From assembly GCF_013002715.1 (NCBI RefSeq), contig NZ_JABENB010000001.1, positions 2,170,001-2,234,000 of the forward strand: 64,000 nucleotides of DNA. Direction: 5' to 3'. The position numbers were made by a program, and so were the translations under genes. Below, one piece after another: positions 1 to 7,430 of this stretch. The stretch is from Flexivirga aerilata (lineage in GTDB: Bacteria; Actinomycetota; Actinomycetes; Actinomycetales; Dermatophilaceae). Under the pieces are notes generated by a model. That model was not told the DNA's origin. It searched no databases and saw only the letters and a list, made by a program, of their open reading frames with translations. Within the stretch, counting starts at the first letter, position 1. Each line of letters starts with the position of its first letter.

Positions 1-549
1 CGCCTCGCGATATTTCGCGCGCCCCGACTTCAGGTGGGTGTGCACGGTCTGCTCGGTGATGCCGAGGTAGCGCCCGAGGGTGCGGGCGGAGATCGATCGG
101 CGGCTCGCATAGAGGCAGAGGATCTGGATCTCCCGGTCGGTGAGGTGGGCGCGCGGCGGGTGCGCCCGCACCACGCGCCGGAAGCCGTCGACGACGGCGG
201 CGATCCGGCGGACTGCGTCCTCGAGCGCCTCGCGGGGCTCGATCCAGTCGGCCGCTCCCTCGTCGTACGCCCGGTCCGCAGCCGACTGCTGGTGATTGTT
301 GCCCAGCACGATCGGGCAGGACGACAGGTGGCTGATCGCCCGCACCTTGAGGCTGAGCGGGACGTGATCGTCCAGGTAGGCGTCGATCACGACGTAGCCG
401 TGGATGTGCTCGAGTCGAGTCACCAGGTCGGTCCAGGAGTAGAGCAGCAGCCCGGTGGGCACCGCGGCGGCCTGCAGGGCGTCCACCAGAGCGTGTCCGA
501 CGATGGGGCTGCTGTGCACCACGTCGACAGCGCTTCCTGGTCTCGGCAT
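1..549 (-). CDS. LuxR-type DNA-binding regulator, C-terminus cut by window edge
   Basis: Reading from an ATG at 549 leftwards gives 183 uninterrupted codons that run off the window. Residues about 8-125 look like a degenerate response-regulator receiver domain (a VVID strand followed by acidic residues). Residues about 135-180 form a LuxR/NarL helix-turn-helix: LTDREIQIL, then LGRYLGITEQTVHTHLKS. It probably binds DNA and activates or represses transcription. The usual phosphorylation pocket is not obvious, so it may be an atypical or orphan regulator. It is divergent from a second protein of similar build at 818, with about 270 bp between them. Target genes are unknown; the exported protein at 1577 is a nearby candidate. 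Confidence 0.82.
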   Translation of the reverse strand, partial: MPRPGSAVDVVHSSPIVGHALVDALQAAAVPTGLLLYSWTDLVTRLEHIHGYVVIDAYLDDHVPLSLKVRAISHLSSCPIVLGNNHQQSAADRAYDEGAADWIEPREALEDAVRRIAAVVDGFRRVVRAHPPRAHLTDREIQILCLYASRRSISARTLGRYLGITEQTVHTHLKSGRAKYREA

Positions 550-817
550 GGGCTTTTTGTAACACGTCCCCGGGCTCTGCCGGAGGCCGTCTCACGGCAT
601 TCCGTACGTGGTGTGAACGGTCTGGCCGTTTGGCAAGGCCAACCTTGTCAAACGGCTAAGGATGAGTTGAATCTTGTAGCAGTCATTGTGGGTCGGGCGT
701 CCAAGATAATGTTGGTTTCTGCACGATTCTGACCGACTGCGTTGGAATGTCGGGTGGAATGCGTCTCATTGCCGGATTTCCCGGGCGAATCCCCGCCGGG
801 TGGGCCATCATCCCGTC
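550..817. promoter_or_regulatory. Divergent promoter region between two LuxR-type genes
   Basis: The 268 bp between the two divergent start codons contain no convincing gene. The middle part (about 640-730) is clearly richer in A+T than its surroundings, as expected for promoters. There is a short inverted element around 632-655 (TTGGCAAGGCCAA and then TTGTCAAACGG). I cannot assign exact -10/-35 boxes. Confidence 0.45.
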
Positions 818-1426
818 ATGTTGTCGCCAGCGCCCGTGGAGCAGGTCGAGGTCGGAGTCGTCGCGTCGTTGTCGCTGGACGCCGATGCGTTGTTACACGT
901 GCTCCAGCAGGTGCCCGGCTTCGTGTTGCACCACGTCGACCATTCGGCGCACACGGCGAAGGAGTGCGACGTGATCGTGCTCGACATCACCGCGCGCGGC
1001 GCCGCCCGCCGGATTGCCGGGCTGGCGCCCGCCGCACCGGTGCTGGTGTGGGGCGGTTACCTCCATCAGGAGCAGGTGCGGCTGCTCGCCGCCGACGGTG
1101 CGCGCGGTTACCTGTCGGTCATCTCCAAGCGGGACCAGCTGGTGCGGGCGGTCCTCACGCTCGCGGCCGGGGAGCGCTACTTCCCGCAGCTGGACCAGTT
1201 GAGCGCCGTGCGGCTCACCAAGGCCGAGGACCGGGTGTTGCGTGCGTATTTGCTCGAGATGCCGGATATGACGCGTGCCGACGTCGCTGCCGCTCTCGGA
1301 TTGAGTGATCGCACCGTCAAGGCCCATGTGGCCAACGCACGGGGAAAGGTGGCCGGTCAGGTCGGCAGTCGGGGTGCGCTTCTTCGCGCACTGCAGGCTC
1401 ACGGCTGGCCACAGACTCGAATCTAG
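818..1426 (+). CDS. LuxR-type response-regulator-like protein
   Basis: A protein of about 202 residues from the ATG at 818; a GTG at 800 would add six residues. The first ~120 residues resemble a receiver fold (VIVLDI strand, then VLVWGG and GARGYLS strands) but lack the normal acidic cluster. The last ~60 residues are a LuxR helix-turn-helix: LTKAEDRVLRAYLLEM, then AALGLSDRTVKAHVANARGK. It shares this overall layout with the divergent gene ending at 549, which suggests two related regulators in back-to-back arrangement. It probably acts as a DNA-binding transcription factor. The signal is unknown. Confidence 0.8.
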   Translation: MLSPAPVEQVEVGVVASLSLDADALLHVLQQVPGFVLHHVDHSAHTAKECDVIVLDITARGAARRIAGLAPAAPVLVWGGYLHQEQVRLLAADGARGYLSVISKRDQLVRAVLTLAAGERYFPQLDQLSAVRLTKAEDRVLRAYLLEMPDMTRADVAAALGLSDRTVKAHVANARGKVAGQVGSRGALLRALQAHGWPQTRI

Positions 1427-1576
1427 TCCTTTTTGGGTAGATCGGACGGTTGTCGTAACCCTCTAGGCCTTTGTGGTTATGGGGCAAAGGAAGCGGTATT
1501 CGAGCGGCTAGCTTTCCGCTTGGCGCGCAGCGCTATTTGAAATTACCGATTTTCTGTCGCAAAGGGGTTCAACCAC

Positions 1577-2239
1577 ATGACCGATGAAACCAACAAGATC
1601 GGCCGGCGGACCATCGCCAAGGGCGCTGCCTGGTCCGTGCCGGTGGTCGCGCTCGGAGCCGGTGCCGCCCAGGCGGCCGCGAGCCCGCCGGTGTGCCCGA
1701 CCAACTGTGCCCAGCCGGTGGTGAGCGCGGCGACTCTCAGCACCGGGCTCGGCAATCCGGCGACGGGGTCCAACCGCGCCGCCCTCAGCCTGACGGCCGG
1801 CGCGTTCTACGCCAACTTCCTCGCCTGCGACGGCGGCGGGCTCTTCCAGGCGTCGATCTTCACCGTCACCTCCGCGACGCTGACCATGAGCGACGGAAGC
1901 ACCTACACCACGACCTCCGGCCTGCCAGTCGGCGTGGCGGCGGCCAGTCAGTCGGCGCTGGCGACGGTCGGCCTGTCGTTCCAAAATGTCTTCTTCCCGA
2001 ACGGCAACCTGCTGAGCGGGGTGCTGAACCCGCCCGTCCGGCCGTCGCGGATCTGCTTCACCTACACGGTGGTGCTCAACGTTCTCGGCAGCGTGCCGCC
2101 GGCGACCAAGGACTGCAACGGCCAGGTCTGCTTCTCGTTCAACCTGTTGACCGGCAGCGTCTACACGGTGAACCAGAGCGTGCTCGGGGTTCCGGTGCCC
2201 AACTCGGTCAGCTACGTCACGACCGGTCTCGGCGCCTGA
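1577..2239 (+). CDS. Exported protein with twin-arginine-type signal
   Basis: A 220-residue protein preceded by a good ribosome site (AAAGGGG at 1561-1567). The N-terminus has a twin arginine (IGRRTIAKGAAW) followed by a hydrophobic stretch and an AQAAA cleavage region near residue 36, so it is likely sent out by the Tat pathway. The mature part is rich in Ser, Thr, Gly and Asn and has cysteines at the start (VCPTNC) and later (ACDGG, RICF, DCNGQVCF), which could form disulfides outside the cell. No enzyme motif is visible. Proteins with this RRT-AKGAAW leader are common as surface proteins of unknown role in actinobacteria. A strong hairpin follows its stop. Confidence 0.75.
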   Translation: MTDETNKIGRRTIAKGAAWSVPVVALGAGAAQAAASPPVCPTNCAQPVVSAATLSTGLGNPATGSNRAALSLTAGAFYANFLACDGGGLFQASIFTVTSATLTMSDGSTYTTTSGLPVGVAAASQSALATVGLSFQNVFFPNGNLLSGVLNPPVRPSRICFTYTVVLNVLGSVPPATKDCNGQVCFSFNLLTGSVYTVNQSVLGVPVPNSVSYVTTGLGA

Positions 2240-2258
2240 CGCCTGGTCACGGCCCATC

Positions 2259-2301
2259 GGGCCCGAGCCCCACGCCGCAACGGGCGCGAGGGCTCGGGCC
2301 C
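2259..2301. terminator. Hairpin between convergent genes
   Basis: Perfect 12-bp arms, GGGCCCGAGCCC at 2259-2270 and its complement at 2290-2301, separated by 19 nt. It sits between the stop at 2239 on the plus strand and the stop at 2321 on the minus strand and could end transcription from both sides. There is no T-run, as usual in high-GC actinobacteria. Confidence 0.7.
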
Positions 2302-2320
2302 GTTCAGTCGTCGGGCCCGT

Positions 2321-3301
2321 TCAGTCGTCGGCGCGCTCGGCCTGGGCGAGCAGCTGCTCTCGCCAGCCGGCTTCGAGCACCAGCTCCTGGATGGGGCCGT
2401 GACCGGCGGTCTGCCGATGGCCGAGCGGGTGCCGAGCGTCGATGAGGACCGCGCCCGGGGTGCCGGCGATCTGCAGCGCGCGGGCCGCGAACGAGTCCGC
2501 GTACCACGCGTGCGGCGCGAGCGGGGCGAACTTCTCCTGGCCGGCGAACTCGTCCGGGGTGCCGAGGAAGACCGGCTGCAGGTCGAAGCCGTCCTTCAGC
2601 AGGTTGGGCCACCAGCGGAAGTGGTCGACCACATCGTGGCAGGCGCCGCAGCCGGGGGAGAAGAAGACCAGGAACGTCGGGGGGTCCTGGAACTCGGTGA
2701 TCGGCAACGCGTTGCCGTCGGCGTCGTCGAAGGTCAGCGTCCGCACCAGCGCCGCCCGACGCCGCCGCTCGGCATCGGCCCGCCAGGCGAGCAACGCGGC
2801 CCCCAGCAGCAGCGTGAGCGCGGCAGGTATGACGTAACACCACGCCGCCAGCCGGTCTGCGGCTACCGATGCCGGCGCCCGGTGCAGCACGAGGGCGGCG
2901 ATCGCGACCGCGAGCAGCACGCTGTTGCGCACGATCGTCCGGGTGCCGACGGTTTCGTCGCCGAGGCCGCCGAAACAGTTGCACGACACCGGCACCGGCC
3001 GCCGTGCCACCCGGACGACCAGCACCAGGAAGCCGAAGAACAGTGTGACGATCGCCAGCTGGGCGATCAGCTGCCACGGCGCGGGCAGCAGCACCGCAGC
3101 GAGGCCGAGCGCGATCTCGATCCACGGAAACGCCGTGGCGAACCGGCGGTCCCGCCAGGTCCACTCGGGCAACCCGAACTGCGCGATGGTCACCTGGAAC
3201 TTCTCGTCGGTCCCGATCTTGAGCAGGCCGCTGACGACGAGCACCGCGCCGGTTGCCCAGGTGCCGAGTGCTCCGAGCCAGTCCACCCAGCTGCCGTTCA
3301 T
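2321..3301 (-). CDS. MauE-like membrane protein fused to a thioredoxin-like domain
   Basis: A 326-residue fusion. Residues about 10-175 carry several hydrophobic helices with the CNCFGG motif near residue 115, typical of MauE/DoxX-like proteins that handle thiol chemistry in the membrane. Residues about 190-320 form a thioredoxin fold with the redox pair CGAC (in SPGCGACHDVV) and the cis-proline loop (IAGTPGAVLID). The domain is probably outside the membrane and could reduce or oxidise disulfides of exported proteins. MauE is known from methylamine dehydrogenase maturation, but no mau genes are here, so the substrate is open. It faces away from ftsZ, occupying the place where ftsQ often lies in actinobacteria. 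Confidence 0.82.
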   Translation of the reverse strand: MNGSWVDWLGALGTWATGAVLVVSGLLKIGTDEKFQVTIAQFGLPEWTWRDRRFATAFPWIEIALGLAAVLLPAPWQLIAQLAIVTLFFGFLVLVVRVARRPVPVSCNCFGGLGDETVGTRTIVRNSVLLAVAIAALVLHRAPASVAADRLAAWCYVIPAALTLLLGAALLAWRADAERRRRAALVRTLTFDDADGNALPITEFQDPPTFLVFFSPGCGACHDVVDHFRWWPNLLKDGFDLQPVFLGTPDEFAGQEKFAPLAPHAWYADSFAARALQIAGTPGAVLIDARHPLGHRQTAGHGPIQELVLEAGWREQLLAQAERADD

Positions 3302-3643
3302 CGGGTGCCGTTCAGGTTCATGCGATCAGCTTACGGACCAGCGCGCGGACGCGGGGGCTGCCGAGCGACGGCGCAGGCCATGGAGCACGACCGGCGGGCC
3401 CTAACACGATGCAGAACGGTGCAGAACGATTCAGAATGATGCAGAACGCTGCGAAACGCTCCTCACCGTCAAGTTGAGGTCGATAGTCGCAGGGGGCGCA
3501 GCGGTTGCGTACCATGCCACAGATGTTGCTGTCGCGGAGCAACCGCTCGACCCGCCACGGTGTGTCGGTTAGGGAGCGGCCCGGCGCGACGGTCATCATC
3601 AACCTGACGTTTTGATCTCTATCGCTGGAAAGGCCCTCTCCTC
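3302..3643. promoter_or_regulatory. Divergent upstream region of ftsZ
   Basis: These 342 bp separate the minus-strand MauE-like gene from ftsZ and hold no gene I can support. They contain a run of five 10-bp repeats (3411-3460, listed separately) and the ftsZ ribosome site GGAAAGG at 3627-3633, ten bases before the GTG. A 30-codon frame ending at 3615 exists but has no recognisable features. Confidence 0.6.
3411..3460 (+). repeat. Five tandem 10-bp repeats upstream of ftsZ
   Basis: Five head-to-tail decamers start at 3411, 3421, 3431, 3441 and 3451 with consensus GCAGAACGNT; the third (TCAGAATGAT) and fifth (GCGAAACGCT) are degenerate. CTAACACGAT at 3401 may be a sixth. The period is close to one helical turn, so equivalent bases face the same side of the DNA. 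It lies 184-233 bp before the ftsZ start. Confidence 0.75.
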
Positions 3644-4909
3644 GTGGCAACTCCGCAGAACTACCTGGCCGTCATCAAGGTCGTCGGCATCGGCGGCGGT
3701 GGCGTCAACGCCATCAACCGGATGATCGAGGTCGGTCTCAAGGGCGTGGAGTTCATCGCCATCAACACCGACGCGCAGGCGCTGCTGATGTGTGACGCTG
3801 ACGTGAAGCTTGAGGTCGGCCGCGAGCTGACCCGGGGTCTCGGTGCGGGCGCCGACCCGGAGGTCGGCAAGAAGGCCGCCGAGGACCACGCGGAGGACAT
3901 CGAAGAGGTGCTCAAGGGTGCCGACATGGTGTTCGTGACCGCCGGCGAGGGCGGCGGCACCGGCACCGGCGGCGCGCCGGTCGTGGCCAAGATCGCCAAG
4001 AGCCTCGGCGCCCTCACCATCGGTGTGGTCACCCGCCCGTTCACCTTCGAGGGCCGCCGCCGCGCCGGCCAGGCCGACCTCGGCATCAACGCGCTGCGCG
4101 AAGAGGTCGACACCCTCATCGTCATCCCGAACGACCGGCTGCTGTCGATCAGCGACCGCAACGTCTCGATGCTCGATGCGTTCCACAGCGCCGACCAGGT
4201 GCTGCTGTCCGGTGTGCAGGGCATCACCGACCTCATCACCACCCCGGGCCTGATCAACCTCGACTTCGCCGACGTCAAGTCGGTCATGCAGGGGGCCGGC
4301 TCGGCGCTCATGGGCATCGGCTCGGCCCGCGGCGAGGATCGCGCCGTGCAGGCCGCCGAATTCGCGATCTCCTCCCCGCTGCTCGAGGCGAGCATCGACG
4401 GCGCGCAGGGCGTGCTGCTCTCGGTGCAGGGCGGCAGTGACCTCGGCCTGTTCGAGATCAACGAGGCCGCGCGACTGGTGCAGGAGGCCGCGCACCCCGA
4501 GGCGAACATCATCTTCGGTGCGGTCATCGACGACGCGCTCGGCGACGAGGTGCGGGTCACGGTGATCGCGGCCGGCTTCGACGGCGGCGCGCCCAAGCCG
4601 CGGGCCGACGACCGCGCGCTCGGTCAGATCCAGGGCGGCCCGGTGCCCGGCAAGCGCGAGAAGGCACCGCAGCAGTCACCGGTGGAGGCCGCGCAGGCCG
4701 GCCGCCCGCAGCCGCAGCCGGCTCCTCAGCAGCAACAGCAGCAGCAGTCCGGGGAGAGTGCGGAGGCCGGGGCCGAGCAGGGCGGCACCGACGAGCAGCC
4801 GGCGCAGGCCGCGCCCGGCACCGTGCAGCAGACGACGACGTCGCGGCCGCCGCGTGAGGTGACCTTCGACGACAGCGAGGACCTCGACGTCCCCGACTTC
4901 CTGAAGTGA
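3644..4909 (+). CDS. ftsZ: Cell division protein FtsZ
   Basis: Tubulin-like GTPase of 421 residues that polymerises into the division ring. The GTP-binding signature GGGTGTG is at residues 103-109 and the T7 catalytic loop NLDFAD at 205-210. A Gln/Pro-rich flexible linker (about 325-400) leads to the conserved C-terminal tail [13 protein letters not shown], which docks partners such as SepF. The GTG at 3644 is chosen because of the GGAAAGG site ten bases upstream and the family-typical [15 protein letters not shown] start. It heads a same-strand cluster with pgeF, yggS, sepF, yggT and divIVA. Unlike most actinobacteria, ftsQ is not directly upstream. Confidence 0.98.
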   Translation: MATPQNYLAVIKVVGIGGGGVNAINRMIEVGLKGVEFIAINTDAQALLMCDADVKLEVGRELTRGLGAGADPEVGKKAAEDHAEDIEEVLKGADMVFVTAGEGGGTGTGGAPVVAKIAKSLGALTIGVVTRPFTFEGRRRAGQADLGINALREEVDTLIVIPNDRLLSISDRNVSMLDAFHSADQVLLSGVQGITDLITTPGLINLDFADVKSVMQGAGSALMGIGSARGEDRAVQAAEFAISSPLLEASIDGAQGVLLSVQGGSDLGLFEINEAARLVQEAAHPEANIIFGAVIDDALGDEVRVTVIAAGFDGGAPKPRADDRALGQIQGGPVPGKREKAPQQSPVEAAQAGRPQPQPAPQQQQQQQSGESAEAGAEQGGTDEQPAQAAPGTVQQTTTSRPPREVTFDDSEDLDVPDFLK

Positions 4910-4957
4910 CCGCAGCCGGCCACTCGGCATACGTCCGGCAATACGTCCGGCACTGAC

Positions 4958-5698
4958 ATGTGGTGGTGGCAGGACACCCTCCGCACCACGGACGGCCGCG
5001 TCGTCGAGGTGGGCTTCACCGATACCGAGGGCGGCGTCAGTGACGGCCCGCTGCGTTCGCTGAACCTCGGCGGCAAGGTCGGCGACGACCCCGAGAACGT
5101 CCGTCGCAACCGGGCCGCGGTCGCGGCCGCGGCCGGTGTGCGCGCCGACCGTCTGGTCTTCATGCAGCAGACGCACAGCACGCACGTCGCCCGCCACGAC
5201 CCGCAGGCCACGGAAGCGGTCGACGCGGACGGCATCGTCAGCGCCGAGCCCGACACCGCTCTCGCGGTGCTCGTCGCCGACTGCACCCCGGTGCTGCTCG
5301 CCGACCCGGCGGCCGGTGTCATCGGTGCCGTCCACTCCGGGCGACCCGGGATGGTCGGCCGCATCGTCGACAACGCGCTCGATGCGATGGCAGCACTCGG
5401 AGCCACCAATCCCGTTGCCATTGTTGGGCCCTCGGTGTGCGGACGGTGCTACGAGGTGCCGGCGCAGATGCGAGACGAGGCGGCCGCGGTGACACCGGCG
5501 AGCCGCGCCGTGAGCTGGACCGGCACGCCTGCGATCGATGTCGCGGGCGGTGTCGTCGCCCAGCTCGCGGCCCGCGACGTCCCGGTCACCTGGGTGCCCG
5601 GCTGCACCCGCGAGAGCGACCGGCTCTTCTCCTACCGGCGCGACCACGCCACCGGGCGCTTCGCCGGCGTGATCGTGCTGCGCGGCGGAGCCGCCTGA
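4958..5698 (+). CDS. pgeF: PgeF/YfiH laccase-domain protein
   Basis: A 246-residue protein of the YfiH family, once called polyphenol oxidase or laccase-like. Members act on purine nucleosides (adenosine deaminase/phosphorylase activities) and, in Escherichia coli, edit misincorporated peptidoglycan. The zinc-ligand motifs are visible: QQTHSTHV near residue 70, VLVADCTPVLLAD near 105 and GAVHSGRPG near 125. The last differs from the more common HAGWRG version. It starts 48 bp after ftsZ and its stop is two bases before yggS, so it is almost certainly in the same operon. Confidence 0.92.
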   Translation: MWWWQDTLRTTDGRVVEVGFTDTEGGVSDGPLRSLNLGGKVGDDPENVRRNRAAVAAAAGVRADRLVFMQQTHSTHVARHDPQATEAVDADGIVSAEPDTALAVLVADCTPVLLADPAAGVIGAVHSGRPGMVGRIVDNALDAMAALGATNPVAIVGPSVCGRCYEVPAQMRDEAAAVTPASRAVSWTGTPAIDVAGGVVAQLAARDVPVTWVPGCTRESDRLFSYRRDHATGRFAGVIVLRGGAA

Positions 5699-5700
5699 CC

Positions 5701-6414
5701 ATGTATGACGGCAGTCCCCGCCGGGACGACCTCGCCGGCCGCCTGGCCGCGGTCCGCGAGCGCGTCGACCGCGCCTGCGCCGCGGCCGGTCGCAGGCCGG
5801 ACGACGTCACGCTGATCGCGGTCACCAAGTTCTTCCCGGCGAGCGACGTGCAGCTGCTCGCCGGGCTCGGGGTCACCGACGTGGGGGAGAACCGCGATCA
5901 GGAGGCTGCGGCGAAGATCGCCGATCTGGCTGCCACGACTCGGGATTCGCTGACCGTGCACTTCGTCGGTCAGCTCCAGTCCAACAAGGCCGCGCACGTC
6001 GTGCGCTACGCCGACGTGGTGCAGTCGGTCGACCGGCTCAAGATCGCCCGTGCCCTCGACCGGGCCGCCGATGCGGCGGGCCGGCGGCTCGACGTGCTGC
6101 TGCAGATCGACCTGTCCGGCGCGCCCGGCCGCGGCGGCGTCGCACCCGACGAGGCCGCCGCCCTCGCGGACGAGGTCGCCGCCCTCGCCGCGCTGCGGCT
6201 GCGCGGGGTGATGGCGGTGGCGCCGCTCGGCGGCGACCCCGCGCCGGCCTTCGAGCGGCTGGGCGGCGTCGCCCGCGTCATACGGGATGGGCATCCGGAG
6301 GCGGACTGGATGTCGGCCGGGATGAGCGGCGACCTGGAGCAGGCGATCGCCGCGGGCGCGACACACCTGCGTGTCGGCAGCGCAATCCTCGGATCCCGCC
6401 CGCTTGCCCGGTAG
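5701..6414 (+). CDS. YggS-family pyridoxal-phosphate homeostasis protein
   Basis: A 237-residue PLP-binding protein with an alanine-racemase-type barrel and no known catalytic role; the family buffers free PLP and affects amino-acid pools. The PLP lysine is in VTKFFP near residue 42, followed by GENRDQEAAAK, HFVGQLQSNKAAHV and the C-terminal MSAGMSGDLEQAI and LRVGSAILGSR motifs. The second-motif glutamine seen in many members (GENRVQE) is GENRDQE here. Its ATG at 5701 follows the pgeF stop by two bases, which supports translational coupling. Confidence 0.93.
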   Translation: MYDGSPRRDDLAGRLAAVRERVDRACAAAGRRPDDVTLIAVTKFFPASDVQLLAGLGVTDVGENRDQEAAAKIADLAATTRDSLTVHFVGQLQSNKAAHVVRYADVVQSVDRLKIARALDRAADAAGRRLDVLLQIDLSGAPGRGGVAPDEAAALADEVAALAALRLRGVMAVAPLGGDPAPAFERLGGVARVIRDGHPEADWMSAGMSGDLEQAIAAGATHLRVGSAILGSRPLAR

Positions 6415-6479
6415 CGTCTTTCGCGACCGACAAATCCCCCGCGAGAGCCGCCCGCTCGCGGTCAGCAAGGAGTGCACAC

Positions 6480-6986
6480 ATGGCCGGAAAGCTGCGCGCG
6501 ACAATGGAATACCTCGGCCTGGCCGAGGCCGACCCGCGTTACCGCGACGACGACTACGCCGGTGAATGGTCCGACGAGCACTACGACGAGGCCGGTGACA
6601 GCGGTTACCCGGTCGAGGACACCCACCGCGAGCCCGCTCCCGTCACCCACCTGCACAAGTCGCCGGCTCCGCCGGCCGAGTACGACCAGGAGCTCTCCGC
6701 GATGAGCCGCATCAACACCATCCACCCGCGCACCTACAACGAGGCCAAGGAGATCGGCGAGAGCTTCCGCGACGGTGTGCCGGTCATCATGAACCTCTCC
6801 GACATGGACGACACCGACGCCAAGCGCCTGGTCGACTTCGCCGCCGGTCTGGTCTTCGGTCTGCACGGCACCATCGAGCGGGTCACCAGCAAGGTGTTCC
6901 TGCTCTCGCCGTCGGGCGTCGAGGTCGCGACCAGCGGCCCGGAAGCCGGACGCCCGACCGGTCGCGGCCTGTTCAACCAGAGCTGA
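6480..6986 (+). CDS. sepF: Cell division protein SepF
   Basis: A 168-residue protein that links FtsZ filaments to the membrane in Gram-positive bacteria and is essential in several actinobacteria without FtsA. It has the N-terminal amphipathic helix region (MAGKLRATMEYLGLAE), an acidic low-complexity linker to about residue 75 and the folded SepF core (INTIHPRTYNEAKEIGESFRDG, VIMNLSDMDDTDAKRLVDFAAGLVFGL, SKVFLLSP). The start is fixed by AAGGAG at 6467-6472, seven bases before the ATG. It sits 65 bp after yggS in the division cluster. Confidence 0.97.
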   Translation: MAGKLRATMEYLGLAEADPRYRDDDYAGEWSDEHYDEAGDSGYPVEDTHREPAPVTHLHKSPAPPAEYDQELSAMSRINTIHPRTYNEAKEIGESFRDGVPVIMNLSDMDDTDAKRLVDFAAGLVFGLHGTIERVTSKVFLLSPSGVEVATSGPEAGRPTGRGLFNQS

Positions 6987-7061
6987 ATCCGGCAACCGCA
7001 ATTTCATCGCGGCTTTCGGGCCGGTGGTCGGTCCCACGTCCGGATGCCGCAGAATTGATAT

Positions 7062-7340
7062 ATGTCAGCCGTTCTGAGCCTCGTCTCACTACTGCTCTAT
7101 GTGTTCTTCATCATGCTGCTCGGCAGACTGGTGCTCGACTGGGTGCAGGTCTTCGCGCGGGACTGGCGCCCGCGCGGTGTGGTCCTGGTGATCGCGGAGG
7201 CGATCTACTCCGTGACGGACCCGCCGTTGAAGGCGCTGCGCCGCGTCATACCACCGCTGCGGCTGGGGCAGGTGCGGCTCGACCTGGCCTTCCTGGTGCT
7301 GATCCTGGCTGTCTCTTTGCTGCTCAGTGTCCTAAGGTAA
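7062..7340 (+). CDS. YggT-family membrane protein
   Basis: A 92-residue membrane protein with two hydrophobic segments (about 1-24 and 72-92) and the family motif region ARDWRPRGVVLVIAEAIYSVTDPPLKALRRVIPPLRLG. YggT proteins lie next to sepF and divIVA in most actinobacteria and are thought to support division or osmotic fitness, but the activity is unknown. The gene is 75 bp after sepF, and divIVA begins 90 bp later. Confidence 0.93.
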   Translation: MSAVLSLVSLLLYVFFIMLLGRLVLDWVQVFARDWRPRGVVLVIAEAIYSVTDPPLKALRRVIPPLRLGQVRLDLAFLVLILAVSLLLSVLR

Positions 7341-7430
7341 GCACGACATTCAACCGATTGTCGGCGGTCCAGCGTGCGCAAAAGCGCGAGCTGTCACCCG
7401 CCGCACCTGATTTTTCACCGAGGTGGACAG

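Noticed and set aside
3523..3615. Small 30-codon frame just before ftsZ
   Set aside because: No ribosome site and no similarity to the FtsQ C-terminus that one might expect there.
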